Of a DNA stretch of 64,000 nucleotides, positions 23,954 to 33,294 are shown piece after piece; positions within the stretch are counted from its first letter, which is position 1; every line of letters begins with the position of its first letter. Source of the DNA: Sphingomonas sp. Leaf242. GTDB taxonomy: Bacteria > Pseudomonadota > Alphaproteobacteria > Sphingomonadales > Sphingomonadaceae. Location: NCBI RefSeq assembly GCF_001422045.1, contig NZ_LMLW01000011.1, positions 505 to 64,504 on the forward strand, written 5' to 3'. The notes under the pieces are model-generated. The model made no database searches and was not told where the DNA came from. It saw only the letters and a program-made list of their open reading frames with translations. The position numbers were made by a program, and so were the translations under genes.

Positions 23954-25597
23954 TTGGAAGCCGTATCGATCGTCCTGTTCCTGTTGCTTGCCGTGGTGAT
24001 GAGCGGCGCGGTGTCGCGCATGGTGCCGGTGTCGGTGCCGACCCCGCTGGTGCAGATCCTGCTCGGCGCGGTCATCGGGCTGTCGACCTCGTATCGCGTA
24101 GAGCTCGATCCCGAGCTGTTCCTGTTGCTGTTCCTGCCGCCGCTGCTGTTTCTCGATGGCTGGCGAATCCCGAAGGACGAGCTGCTCAAGGATCTGTCGA
24201 CGGTCGTCGAACTCGCGCTCGGGCTGGTCCTGCTGACGGTGGTCGGGATGGGGTTCTTCATCCACTGGATGATCCCGGCGATGCCGCTGGCGGTCGCGTT
24301 CGCGCTGGCGGCCGTGGTGTCCCCGACCGATCCGATCGCGGTCTCGGCAATCGCCGCGCGCGTGCCGATCCCCAAGCGGATGATGCATATCCTCGAAGGC
24401 GAATCGCTGCTGAACGACGCGTCGGGGCTGGTGTGCCTGCGCTTCGCGATCGCCGCGGCGCTGACGGGTACGTTCTCCGCGTCCGCGGCGGCGACGAATT
24501 TCGTCTGGGTCGCGGGGATCGGCCTGGCGGTCGGCGTCCTCGTCACGCTCGCCGCGACGCGCGCGAAGGCGTGGGTATCGCGACGGTTCGGCGAAGAACC
24601 CGGGTCGCAGATCCTGGTCAGCCTGCTGATCCCGTTCGGGTCCTATCTGATGGCCGAGCACCTGCACGCCTCGGGGATCCTCGCGGCGGTGTCGGCGGGC
24701 GTGACGATGACCTTCGCGGAGATCTCGCGGCAAGCGCTGGCCGCCACCCGGATGCGCCGGAACTCGGTGTGGGACACGATCCAGTTCGCGCTCAACGGCA
24801 TCATCTTCGTGCTGCTGGGCGAACAGCTTCCCGCGATCCTCGCCGGCGCCAAGGCGACGGTGCTGCTGACCGGGCATCACGGCACGTGGTGGCTCGGCCT
24901 GTACGTGCTGGCGATCGTCGCGGGACTGGCGACGCTGCGGTTCGGCTGGGTGTGGGTTTCGCTGCGACTGACGCTGCTGCGGCGGCGTCATCGCGGCTCG
25001 GAGAAGCCCGAATACAGCCCCGACTGGCGGCTGGTGGCGGCGATGTCGCTGGCCGGCGTGCGCGGCGCGATCACGCTGGCCGGTGTCCTGACGATCCCGC
25101 TGACGATGACCGACGGCACCGCGTTTCCGGCGCGCGATCTCGCGATCTTTCTCGCCGCCGGGGTCATCATCGTGTCGCTCGCCGTCGCCAGCATCGCCTT
25201 GCCAATTTTGCTCAACGGCCTGACCATGCCGCCCGAGCCATCATTGCAGGCCGAGGAGGATGCCGCCCGGGTTGCGGCGGCCGAGGCGGCGATCGGCGCG
25301 ATCGAGGTTGCGCAGCACGACCTGGCCGAGCGTGACGGCAACGCCGACTTCTATTCCGCGGCGGGGACCCGGGTGATGGACCTGTACCGCGAGCGGATCG
25401 AGAGCCGCACCGGTTCGGCCAAGGCCTCCGCCGAGGCGCGGCTCCAGGACCAGCTCGAGCGGACGTTCAGGCTGGCGGGGATCAAGGCCGAACGCGCCTC
25501 GGTCGTCGAGCGGGTCCGCGACCGGCGGATCGGCAGCGCCACCGCGCAGAAGATGATGCGCGAACTGGACCTGCTCGAAGCGCGCTACCGCGTGTGA
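23954..25597 (+). CDS. CPA1-family Na+/H+ antiporter
   Basis: About 547-residue cation/proton antiporter of the inner membrane with 12 or so hydrophobic segments. The family motif AAVVSPTDPIAVSAIAARV appears at about residues 118-136 and LEGESLLNDASGLV follows, both typical of NhaP/YjcE-type CPA1 proteins; RGAITLAG is also present. The C-terminal 120 residues are a charged helical cytoplasmic domain. A TTG at 23954 with CTGGGAG upstream gives the usual short N-terminus; a GTG at 23930 would add eight residues. Role: pH and sodium homeostasis. Confidence 0.9.
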   Translation: MEAVSIVLFLLLAVVMSGAVSRMVPVSVPTPLVQILLGAVIGLSTSYRVELDPELFLLLFLPPLLFLDGWRIPKDELLKDLSTVVELALGLVLLTVVGMGFFIHWMIPAMPLAVAFALAAVVSPTDPIAVSAIAARVPIPKRMMHILEGESLLNDASGLVCLRFAIAAALTGTFSASAAATNFVWVAGIGLAVGVLVTLAATRAKAWVSRRFGEEPGSQILVSLLIPFGSYLMAEHLHASGILAAVSAGVTMTFAEISRQALAATRMRRNSVWDTIQFALNGIIFVLLGEQLPAILAGAKATVLLTGHHGTWWLGLYVLAIVAGLATLRFGWVWVSLRLTLLRRRHRGSEKPEYSPDWRLVAAMSLAGVRGAITLAGVLTIPLTMTDGTAFPARDLAIFLAAGVIIVSLAVASIALPILLNGLTMPPEPSLQAEEDAARVAAAEAAIGAIEVAQHDLAERDGNADFYSAAGTRVMDLYRERIESRTGSAKASAEARLQDQLERTFRLAGIKAERASVVERVRDRRIGSATAQKMMRELDLLEARYRV

Positions 25598-25669
25598 TCC
25601 TTCTGCTTGGCGGCAAGCGTCGCTAAGGCGCTCGGCGATAACCACGGACATTTCGTAAAGGCGAGACAC

Positions 25670-25891
25670 ATGGCAGCGACCATCATCACCCCCAGCGGCC
25701 CCGGCGCGATGGAAGCGGGCCTCGTGCTCGACGAAGACGGCCAGCGGTTCGTCATCCTGACGTTCAAGGAGCCCAAGGGCGAGCCGACGCTGGTGACGTT
25801 CACCGTCCCGATCTTCCAGAACTATGTCGAACATCTCGTCAAGACCGCGGCGGCGGCCAACGAGGAAGCCAATTGGGGCATCCCCGGCTGA
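25670..25891 (+). CDS. Small conserved protein of unknown function
   Basis: 73-residue soluble protein that I cannot assign to a named family. It reads as a compact beta-rich domain (GLVLDEDGQRFVILTF, then TLVTFTVPIFQNYVEHLV) with no signal peptide, membrane helix or cysteine. The ATG at 25670 has AAAGGCGAG upstream; the open frame reaches 25607 without better support. Codon use matches its neighbours. It lies 72 bases after the antiporter and 57 bases before the dehydrogenase on the same strand, but nothing ties its function to either. Confidence 0.7.
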   Translation: MAATIITPSGPGAMEAGLVLDEDGQRFVILTFKEPKGEPTLVTFTVPIFQNYVEHLVKTAAAANEEANWGIPG

Positions 25892-25948
25892 ACGGTCGGC
25901 GCTGCAAAAGGGGATGCCGCCGCGCCGGGTAACGCCTAAAGCCACGGC

Positions 25949-26911
25949 ATGACCCGACCAGAGATACTGATACCCGCGCCCATGCTTCCAAGCGTCGCCG
26001 CGGCGTTGAGCGAGCGATTCGTCGTCCACCAGTTGCGCGACCATGCCGACCCCGATGCCTTCCTGGCGACCGTCGCGCCCCGCATACGCGGTCTCGCGGC
26101 GAGTTCGCTGGCGGGGCGGATCGGCAGCGACTGGTTCGACCGGTTGCCCGCGCTCGAGATCGTCGCGAATTTCGGCGTCGGCTATGACGGCATCGATGCG
26201 AACGCCGCTGCTGAGCGCGGGATCGTCGTCACCAACACGCCCGGCGTGCTCGACGAGGAGGTCGCCGACCTGACGCTCGGCCTGCTGCTCGCGACGTTGC
26301 GCCGCATCCCGCAGGCCGATCGCCACGTCCGCACCGGCGCATGGGCGCAAGGCCCCTTTCCGCTGTCGCCGACATTGCGCGGACGGCGGATCGGCATCCT
26401 CGGGCTCGGCGCGATCGGCAACGCAGTGGCGCGGCGGCTCGAGGCGTTCGGCGTCGCGGTCGCCTATCACGGCCGCTCGCGGCAGTCGGACATCGGCTAT
26501 GACTATCATGCGACGCCGGTCGCGCTCGCCGCCGCCTGCGACGTGCTGATCGCGATCGTGCCCGGCGGTCAGGGGACGCAGCATCTGGTCGATGCCGCCG
26601 TTCTGACCGCGCTCGGCCCGGACGGTATCTTCATCAACGTCGCGCGTGGCAGCGTGGTCGATCAGGACGCGCTGATCGCGGCGTTGCAGGACGGGACGAT
26701 TCTGACGGCCGGCCTCGACGTCTATGCCGACGAGCCCAACGTCCCCGACAGCCTGCGCGCACTGCCCAACACGGTGTTGCTGCCGCATATCGGTTCGGCC
26801 TCGCAGCACACGCGCGAGGCGATGGGGAAGCTGGTCGTCGACAATCTCCGCGCCTGGTTCGACACCGGCAAGGCGCTCACCCCGGTTTCGGAAACGCCGA
26901 ACCCGGGCTGA
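25949..26911 (+). CDS. D-isomer 2-hydroxyacid dehydrogenase
   Basis: 320-residue NAD(P)-dependent D-2-hydroxyacid dehydrogenase. The Rossmann motif GLGAIGNAVARRL is at about residues 151-163. The catalytic residues appear in order: Arg in NVARGSVVD, Glu in DVYADEPNVP and His in LLPHIGSAS. Overall it looks most like glyoxylate/hydroxypyruvate reductases (GHRB-like); substrate preference cannot be set from sequence alone. It converges with the hexuronate operon (2-base gap to kdgK), which might point to sugar-acid metabolism, but it is on the opposite strand. Confidence 0.9.
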   Translation: MTRPEILIPAPMLPSVAAALSERFVVHQLRDHADPDAFLATVAPRIRGLAASSLAGRIGSDWFDRLPALEIVANFGVGYDGIDANAAAERGIVVTNTPGVLDEEVADLTLGLLLATLRRIPQADRHVRTGAWAQGPFPLSPTLRGRRIGILGLGAIGNAVARRLEAFGVAVAYHGRSRQSDIGYDYHATPVALAAACDVLIAIVPGGQGTQHLVDAAVLTALGPDGIFINVARGSVVDQDALIAALQDGTILTAGLDVYADEPNVPDSLRALPNTVLLPHIGSASQHTREAMGKLVVDNLRAWFDTGKALTPVSETPNPG

Positions 26912-26913
26912 GG

Positions 26914-27918
26914 TCAACGTCGAACGTCGGCGGGTGCTCCGGTGAACGCGGCGAGATCGGCGGGCGTCGTCCGGCTGTGATCGCCGGCGGTCGCGTGCTT
27001 CAACGCCGCCATCGCCAGGCCACAGCGGGCGGCCGCCTCGCAACCCTCGTCCAGGCGCGACAGCACGCCGGCGGCGAACGCGTCGCCGGTGCCGATCCGG
27101 TCGACGATCTGGGTGACGAGGATCGTCTCGGTCTCGAACGCAGCGTCGCGGCGATCGACGCGGGCGGAGAGCTCGTGCGTGTCGGCATCGATGACCCGGC
27201 GCGCGGTAGAGGCGATGCAGGTCAGGCTCGGGAACCGCGCGAACGCCGCCTCGCAGGCGCGCCGTCGGGCGTCCGGCGTGTCGCCGGCGAAGTCCTCGCC
27301 GAGTAGCAGCGATATGTCGCGGTGACTGCCGAACAGCAGGTCGGCGCCGGCGACGTGATCGACGAGGATCTGCTGCGGATCGACGCACCAGCGCGCCCAC
27401 ATGCTCGCGCGGAAATTGCCGTCGAACGAGACTTGCACGCCCGCCGCCTTTGCCGCGGCGATCGCGTCGAGCGACAGCCGTGCCGCCTCGGGGGCGATCG
27501 CGGGGATGATCCCCGACAGGTGCAGCCAGTCTATGCCCTGGAGTAGCGCGGGCCAGTCATAGGCGTCGGACGGCGCCACCGCGAAACTGCTGTCGAGGCG
27601 GTCGTAGACGATATGCGCGCCCCGCGGACCGCTCGGCGGCGACAGGAAATACAGGCCCAACCGACCGTCGGTGCGCTTGACGCGCGCAACGTCTACGCCG
27701 GCGGCGCGGACCGACTCCAGTGCTGCGTCGCCAAGCGATCCGTGTGGCAAAGTCGTGATCACCGCGGCGGGTTCACCGAGCCTGGCGAGCGCGACCGCGA
27801 CGTTCGCCTCCGCGCCGCCGAAATGCGCGTCGAGCCGTGCTTCCTGGAACAGATGCCCGCGATCGGGTGCGGCGAGGCGCAACAGCATCTCGCCGAAACA
27901 GAGCACCGTGCCGGTCAT
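26914..27918 (-). CDS. kdgK: 2-dehydro-3-deoxygluconokinase
   Basis: 334-residue PfkB-type sugar kinase. N-terminal CFGEMLLRLAAP and HFGGAEANVAVALARLG are typical of KDG kinases; the C-terminal DRIGTGDAFAAGVL contains the catalytic Asp and anion-hole glycines. It phosphorylates 2-keto-3-deoxygluconate to KDPG for the Entner-Doudoroff aldolase. The ATG overlaps the uxuB stop (ATGA), so it is coupled to the two hexuronate genes upstream. The dehydratase that would make its substrate (UxuA) and the KDPG aldolase are not in the window. Confidence 0.93.
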   Translation of the reverse strand: MTGTVLCFGEMLLRLAAPDRGHLFQEARLDAHFGGAEANVAVALARLGEPAAVITTLPHGSLGDAALESVRAAGVDVARVKRTDGRLGLYFLSPPSGPRGAHIVYDRLDSSFAVAPSDAYDWPALLQGIDWLHLSGIIPAIAPEAARLSLDAIAAAKAAGVQVSFDGNFRASMWARWCVDPQQILVDHVAGADLLFGSHRDISLLLGEDFAGDTPDARRRACEAAFARFPSLTCIASTARRVIDADTHELSARVDRRDAAFETETILVTQIVDRIGTGDAFAAGVLSRLDEGCEAAARCGLAMAALKHATAGDHSRTTPADLAAFTGAPADVRR

Positions 27919-29369
27919 GCGTCGAACTCCCCTACCGCTGCTTGCAGCGCGGCCCGTGGACCTTCCGCACGCCATGTTGCAATGGACCGGGCGAGCGACT
28001 CGACGATCGCGTCGTCGAACTGTGCGGGGAATATGCCGAGCTCGGTGACGAAGCGCGCGACGACCTGGAGCGAATCGCCTGCCGACTCCGCCCAGATCGC
28101 GGCGAAACGATCGCGCAGCGGATCGTCCGAGATGCGCGGGGCGTCGGCGGTGTAGGCGATCCACGCGGCCAGGCTCAGGCTGTGCCGCGGGCTGTCCAAC
28201 CCTTGCGCCAGACGATCGGTCACGGTCGCGATCCAGCGTTGCGGCAGCTTCTGCGATCCATCCATCGCGATCTGATCGAGCCGGTGATGCAGGTCGGCGT
28301 TGGCGAAGCGATCGAGGATCGCGTCGATATAGACGTCGGGGTCGAGCCCCGCCGCGGCGGTCAGGCTCGGCACCGCCTCCTCCTGCATCTGCGCCATGAC
28401 GAACGCGCGCAGCACCGGATCGGCGATCGCCTCGTGGACGAACGCGTGGCCGAGCTGGAGCCCGACATAAGCGAGCGTCGAATGGCTCGCGTTCAACAGC
28501 CGCAGCTTGGCGAGTTCGAACGGTGCGACGTCGTCGACGATCTGCGCGCCCGCGGTCTCCCAGGCCGGGCGCGGGCCAGCGAAGCGGTCCTCGATCACCC
28601 ATTGGCGGAACGGCTCGGTGACGATCGCCGCGGCATCGTCGACGCCGATCGCTGCCGCCACGCTCGCGCGCTCGGCTTGCGTCGAGGCCGGCACGATCCG
28701 GTCGATCATCGTATCGGGCGCCGCGACATGCGCACGGACCCACGCGCCCAGATCGGGATCGCGGTGGTCGACGAATGCGGTCAGCAGGCTCATCAACAGC
28801 GCGCCGTTGCCCGACAGATTGTCGCACGAGACGAGCGTCAGCCCCCCTGCCCCGGTGCTGCGCCGCCGCTCGAGTGCCGCCGCAAGATAGCCGAAGATCG
28901 TCCGTGGCACGCCGCCGCCCAGATCGTTGGCGATCGCGGGATCGTCGGTCAGCAACGCGCCACTTGCCGGGTGCCGGTAATATCCCTTCTCGGTGACGGT
29001 CAGCGTGACGACGTGCGTGTCGGGGTCGGCGAGCGCGGCGATCACCGCTTGCGGGTCCTCGGCGGCGACCAGCACGGTGTCGATCGCGGTGATCAGCCTG
29101 GTCGAGGTCGCACCGTTCGATCGCTCGGTCACGGTGTACAGACCGTCCTGCGGCGCGAGCGTATCGCGGACCTGGGCCGAGCGCAGCGACACGCCGGTGA
29201 TCCGCCAGCCATCGTCGGGCGTCATCGCATCCTGCGTATAGACCGCCTGGTGCGCACGGTGGAACGCGCCGATCCCTAGATGGACGATCCGTCGCAACGG
29301 CGCATCCGACGCAGCGGGCTGCGCGACGTCATCGGCGAGTGCGGTCAGGGTGGCGCGGGACAGCCTCAC
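27915..29369 (-). CDS. uxuB: Mannitol dehydrogenase family, probable D-fructuronate/mannonate reductase
   Basis: 484-residue NAD-dependent polyol/aldonate dehydrogenase of the mannitol dehydrogenase family. Features: HLGIGAFHRAHQAVYTQD near the N-terminus (nucleotide binding), LTVTEKGYYRH, SCDNLSGNG in the middle and KLRLLNASHSTLAY, the family signature with the catalytic region. Between uxaC and kdgK it most likely reduces D-fructuronate to D-mannonate. The GTG start shares bases with the uxaC stop (GTGA) and its end overlaps kdgK, forming a coupled operon. Family sequence alone cannot separate it from mannitol dehydrogenase; context decides. Confidence 0.9.
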   Translation of the reverse strand: MRLSRATLTALADDVAQPAASDAPLRRIVHLGIGAFHRAHQAVYTQDAMTPDDGWRITGVSLRSAQVRDTLAPQDGLYTVTERSNGATSTRLITAIDTVLVAAEDPQAVIAALADPDTHVVTLTVTEKGYYRHPASGALLTDDPAIANDLGGGVPRTIFGYLAAALERRRSTGAGGLTLVSCDNLSGNGALLMSLLTAFVDHRDPDLGAWVRAHVAAPDTMIDRIVPASTQAERASVAAAIGVDDAAAIVTEPFRQWVIEDRFAGPRPAWETAGAQIVDDVAPFELAKLRLLNASHSTLAYVGLQLGHAFVHEAIADPVLRAFVMAQMQEEAVPSLTAAAGLDPDVYIDAILDRFANADLHHRLDQIAMDGSQKLPQRWIATVTDRLAQGLDSPRHSLSLAAWIAYTADAPRISDDPLRDRFAAIWAESAGDSLQVVARFVTELGIFPAQFDDAIVESLARSIATWRAEGPRAALQAAVGEFDA

Positions 29370-30778
29370 AGCCGGTACGCCTTGCGCACGAGGTCGCTGG
29401 TCAACTGGTGCGCAAGCTCCGCCGCCTCCCAATCCTCCAGCCGGTGCTCCGCCACCAGCCGCGCGAGGAAGCCGCAATCGACACGCCGCGCGACATCGTG
29501 CCGCGCCGGGATCGACAGGAACGCGCGCGTATCGTCGTTGAAGCCCACGGTGTTGTAGAAGCCGGCGGTCTCGGTGGTCATCTCGCGGAACCGCCGCATG
29601 CCCTCCGGACTGTCGTGGAACCACCAGCTCGGCCCCAGCTTCAGGCACGGATAATGGCCCGCGAGCGGCGCCAACTCGCGCGCGTAGACGCTCTCGTCGA
29701 GCGTGAAGAGGATGATCGACAGCGCGGTCGAGGTGCCGAACCGGTCGAGCAGTGGTTTCAGCGCATGGACGTAATCGGTGCGGCCGGGAATGTCCGCGCC
29801 CTTGTCGCGGCCGTGGCTCGCGAACAGCCCGGCATTGTGGTTGCGGACCGAGCCGGGATGGATCTGCATGACCATGCCGTCGTCGATGCTCATGCCGGCC
29901 ATCTCGGTCAGCATCTGCGCGCGGAAGAGCTCGGCGTCGGCGGCGGTCCAGGCGTTGCCGATTACGCGCGCGAACAAGGCCTCGCACTCGGGCGTCGACA
30001 GGTTCGCGGTCGCGGCGGTCGGGTGGCCGTGATCGGTCGCCGTCGCGCCTGCCGCGCGGAAATCGGCGCGACGCTTGCGGTGCGCAGCGAGATAGCCCTG
30101 CCAGTCATACACGTCTTCGCCGGTGATTTCACCGAACCGCCGCAGCGCGCCGGCGAACTGCTCGTGCTCGACGTCGATCACGCCGTCGGGCCGATAGGTC
30201 GTCACGACGCGGCCGTTCCAGTCGCTGGCCTGGATGCGATGGTGCGCGTCGAGGCTGTCGTGCGCACCTTCGGTGGTGGCGAGGAAATCGATCCGGAAGC
30301 GGTCGAACAGCGCACGCGGGCGAAACGCCTCGGTCGCGAGCTTCTCGCCGATCGTGTCGAAATACAGGTCCGCGGTGGCCGGCTCGAACGCGACGTCGAA
30401 CCCGAACACCTCGGCAAACACATGATCGAGCCACATCCGCGACGGCGTACCGCGGAACAGCGGGTAATGCGCGGCGAGCGTCCGCCACGCCGACCGCGGA
30501 TCGGCGGTCGCCTTGCCATCCTTGCGCGGGATCATCAGCGCATCGAGATCGACACCCTGGCTGTAGAGCATCCGGAACAGATAATGATCGGGCGCGAGCA
30601 GCAGCGAGGTCGCGTCGGTCCAGTTTCGGTTGTCCGCGAACCACGTAGGATCGGTATGGCCATGCGGGCTGACGATCGGCAGGTCAGCGATCTCCACGTA
30701 CAGCGCGCGGGCGATGTCGCGGGTGGTCGGATCGGCGGGGAACAGCCGGTCGGGATGAAGTTCGAGAGGACGGGTCAT
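29366..30778 (-). CDS. uxaC: Glucuronate isomerase
   Basis: 470-residue uronate isomerase that converts D-glucuronate to D-fructuronate (and galacturonate to tagaturonate), the entry step of hexuronate catabolism. It is a metal-dependent amidohydrolase-fold enzyme: SPHGHTDP near residue 38-45 supplies the HxH-type metal ligands and ILFTLDESVYARELAPL is in the expected C-terminal place. AGGAGTAATGGC precedes the ATG at 30778. It is the first gene of uxaC-uxuB-kdgK; no GntR/LacI regulator or hexuronate transporter is adjacent. Confidence 0.96.
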   Translation of the reverse strand: MTRPLELHPDRLFPADPTTRDIARALYVEIADLPIVSPHGHTDPTWFADNRNWTDATSLLLAPDHYLFRMLYSQGVDLDALMIPRKDGKATADPRSAWRTLAAHYPLFRGTPSRMWLDHVFAEVFGFDVAFEPATADLYFDTIGEKLATEAFRPRALFDRFRIDFLATTEGAHDSLDAHHRIQASDWNGRVVTTYRPDGVIDVEHEQFAGALRRFGEITGEDVYDWQGYLAAHRKRRADFRAAGATATDHGHPTAATANLSTPECEALFARVIGNAWTAADAELFRAQMLTEMAGMSIDDGMVMQIHPGSVRNHNAGLFASHGRDKGADIPGRTDYVHALKPLLDRFGTSTALSIILFTLDESVYARELAPLAGHYPCLKLGPSWWFHDSPEGMRRFREMTTETAGFYNTVGFNDDTRAFLSIPARHDVARRVDCGFLARLVAEHRLEDWEAAELAHQLTSDLVRKAYRL

Positions 30779-31054
30779 GCCATTACTCCTGCCGCATACG
30801 CTGTACCGTGTTCAAGTCCGCGCAGTCCGGCGGGCCCCGCGTATCCGGCCGATTAGCGGATATTTCGGATGAATGCAGGCACGCAAGCCAGCGCAGGCCA
30901 GGAGGTGCGTGCGGCATTCGGATGACACGACAATGATACCCACGCTGTCGCGCTTGCTGAAAACGGTGGCAAGACGATCACGGCCGGATCGGACACGCCA
31001 CCGTGCAACGGGGTTGATCGCGCGGCGGTGCGACCTTACCCGGATCATATGCTG

Positions 31055-31375
31055 ATGCGGTTTTTCCTGGTGCTTCTGTTTGCCGCATTCGCGCTTCCTG
31101 CCGCAGCGCCCGCGGCGTGTCATGGCAGGTCCACGACGACTCCGCATGCGATGCCGGCGATGGCAGGCGCGCCCACGGAAGGCATGGGACAAGAGGCCGA
31201 TCACAAAGCGGTCGCGCCGCACGGTTGCATTGGCTGCATTCCGCCTTCGGCTTGGACCGCGGCGCAGATCGATCACGTCCCGCCGGCCGCGGCCGCCGTA
31301 CCGGTCGAGCGAGCCGCCGTATTCGACATCGGCATGACCGCCGCCCCAGTGCTGCCACCACCCCGAACCGCATGA
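31055..31375 (+). CDS. Small secreted His/Cys-containing protein, possibly metal-related
   Basis: About 106 residues, not a family I recognise with certainty. A signal sequence (residues about 1-16) ends at PAAC, which could be a lipobox, followed by a His/Met-containing segment (TPHAMPAMAGAP) and a motif HGCIGCIPP. The Cys-x2-Cys with nearby His and Met, and its place 52 bases before a Met/His-rich outer-membrane protein, suggest copper or another soft metal. The ATG at 31055 or the one six bases earlier both give the signal peptide. Similar short genes precede copper-resistance operons in other proteobacteria; that link is inference. Confidence 0.6.
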   Translation: MRFFLVLLFAAFALPAAAPAACHGRSTTTPHAMPAMAGAPTEGMGQEADHKAVAPHGCIGCIPPSAWTAAQIDHVPPAAAAVPVERAAVFDIGMTAAPVLPPPRTA

Positions 31376-31427
31376 TCGTCGGGTGCAACCGCACCCTGAC
31401 CTTCATGCTTTATCGGGATTTCAGACG

Positions 31428-33023
31428 ATGACACGATCGATGCTGCTCGCGGCGAGTGCCGCGGCGCTGTGCCTGCCCCATGCCGCGGCTGCGCAACATG
31501 GTTTAGGCATGACCATGCCAATGCCGGACGCGCGCGTGCGGGCCAATAAGACAAAGACAAGGAAGACGATGCGCGTCCCGGTGAGGACCGGGGCCAAGGC
31601 TGCCACGCCGGCTCCCACAACACACGGAGCGGTCGACCAACAGGCCAAATCGGCACCGGGCGCGACGCCGGCCATTTCCACGATGTCGATGAACCAGAGG
31701 CCGATGCCTGACGCTTCGATGGACCGTGCGGCCATGGACCATGCCCAGATGGATCATGGCGCGATGACCCATGCTGCGATGGGGCACCCTATGATCGCCG
31801 ACCCGGCCTACCGGGCGGCGTCAGATGCGGCAGTGGCGAAGATGCCGGCGGGCTCGGCGATGGCGGGGATGGCGATGGGGACGTCCGCGGGCTTCTACAG
31901 CCAGGGTAGCGGGACGTCGCGGCTACCGGCGGCCGAGGGACCGATGCGCGGCTACATGACCCAGGCAGGCGGGTGGATGCTGATGGCGCATGGCTATGCG
32001 TGGGGCGTCGCGACCGACCAGGGGGGGCCGCGCGGCAAGAGCGAAGCGTTCGTGCAGTCGATGGCGATGCTGATGGCGGATCGCGACCTGGGCGACCGGT
32101 TCCATATCCAGCTGCGGACGATGAACAGCCTCGAGCCGCTGATGGGCGCGCGCGGCTACACCAATCTGTTCGCGACCGGCGAGCTGGCGAACGACCGTCC
32201 GCTGGTCGATCGGCAGCATCCGCACGACCTGTTCATGGAGCTTGCCGCGAAGGTCGATTACCGGCTCGGGAACGGCAACACCGTCTTCCTGTATGGCGGG
32301 CCGGTCGGCGAGCCGGCGCTGGGGCCGAGCGCGTTCATGCACCGGGGGTCGGCGCGGTATCAGCCGATGTCGCCGATCACGCATCACTGGTTCGACTCGA
32401 CGCACATCACCTACGGCGTGGTGACAGCGGGGTATGCGACGTCCGCGTTCCAGCTGGAGGCGTCGGCGTTCAAGGGGCGCGAGCCGGACGAGCATCGCTG
32501 GAATATCGAGACGCCGCGGCTCGATTCGTGGAGCGTGCGGGGGACGTGGACGCCGTCGCCGTTCTGGGCGGTGCAGGTGAGCCATGGGCGGTTGAAGGAG
32601 CCCGAGGCGCAGCATCCGGGCGAGGACGAGAACCGCTCGACCGCCAGCGTGCAATATGCGCGGGGCGGGCTGGCGACGACGTTTGCGTATAGTCTCAAGG
32701 ACCGGGTGCCTGGGGAGAAGCTGAGCGCGTTCCTGGCGGAGGCGACGTATGAGCTGACGCCGCGCCATGCCGTGTTCGGCAGGCTTGAGAACGTGGCGAA
32801 CGACGAGCTTTTTCCGGACGAGGGCGATCCGCTGCACGATACCAAGTTCCGGGTGACGAAGGCGGAGGTCGGGTATGCGTACCGGGTGCCGATCGTCGGA
32901 CCGCTTGGGTTGGCACTCGGCGGGACGGTGGCGGCGTATGCCAAGCCGGCGGCGCTGGAGACGGCGTATGGGAAGACGCCGGTGAGTTGGACGTTGTTCA
33001 GCAAGCTGGCGGTGGGGTTGTAG
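31428..33023 (+). CDS. Outer-membrane barrel protein with Met/His-rich N-terminus, putative metal resistance
   Basis: 531-residue exported protein. A signal peptide (about 1-22, ending HAAAAQ) is followed by a roughly 130-residue low-complexity region dense in Met and His (for example AAMDHAQMDHGAMTHAAM), the composition of copper/silver-binding segments in Cop/Pco/Cus proteins. Residues about 170-531 alternate in beta-strand style with many Tyr and Trp, as in an outer-membrane barrel. Conserved-looking parts include DRQHPHDLFMELAAKVDYR and THHWFDSTHITYGVVTAGY. No enzyme motif was seen. The ATG at 31428 starts the signal peptide; 31383 is an upstream alternative. It probably forms a pair with the small Cys/His protein before it. 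Confidence 0.7.
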   Translation: MTRSMLLAASAAALCLPHAAAAQHGLGMTMPMPDARVRANKTKTRKTMRVPVRTGAKAATPAPTTHGAVDQQAKSAPGATPAISTMSMNQRPMPDASMDRAAMDHAQMDHGAMTHAAMGHPMIADPAYRAASDAAVAKMPAGSAMAGMAMGTSAGFYSQGSGTSRLPAAEGPMRGYMTQAGGWMLMAHGYAWGVATDQGGPRGKSEAFVQSMAMLMADRDLGDRFHIQLRTMNSLEPLMGARGYTNLFATGELANDRPLVDRQHPHDLFMELAAKVDYRLGNGNTVFLYGGPVGEPALGPSAFMHRGSARYQPMSPITHHWFDSTHITYGVVTAGYATSAFQLEASAFKGREPDEHRWNIETPRLDSWSVRGTWTPSPFWAVQVSHGRLKEPEAQHPGEDENRSTASVQYARGGLATTFAYSLKDRVPGEKLSAFLAEATYELTPRHAVFGRLENVANDELFPDEGDPLHDTKFRVTKAEVGYAYRVPIVGPLGLALGGTVAAYAKPAALETAYGKTPVSWTLFSKLAVGL

Positions 33024-33294
33024 GCCGACGGCTGGTGCCGAGTGCGGGCGACCACCTCCTTTTACCTGCCCGGCACCTCCTTTACCTCCCCGGCGGAGGC
33101 CGGGGTCCAGTTGGGGAGGCGGGAATAACAAAGCGCAATGCCGATCAGCAACGTTCCCCAACTGGGCCCCGGCCTTCGCCGGGGTGGTGCTTCCCCTCGG
33201 ACGGCCAGCTAGCCCATGCAAACGGTCGCTTTCGCTCGCCGTTCGTGCCGAGTAGGGATCGCGCGAAGTCGCCACCTGCTCGGGACGAACGGTT
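33024..33294. repeat. Paired inverted repeat, family A copy 1
   Basis: A 271-base gap dominated by an inverted repeat. The left arm is 33086-33118 (core CCCCGGCGGAGGCCGGGGTC) and the right arm 33155-33187 (core GGGCCCCGGCCTTCGCCGGG), separated by a short spacer with ATCAGCAACGTTCCC. Each arm also contains its own small GC hairpin. Two more copies lie at 36268-36373 and 58672-58782. Confidence 0.85.

Noticed and set aside
22807..25335. 842-residue plus-strand open frame across the AMACR-like and antiporter genes
   Set aside because: It lies antisense to one gene and out of frame with another, and its composition is Arg/Gly/Pro-rich without motifs.
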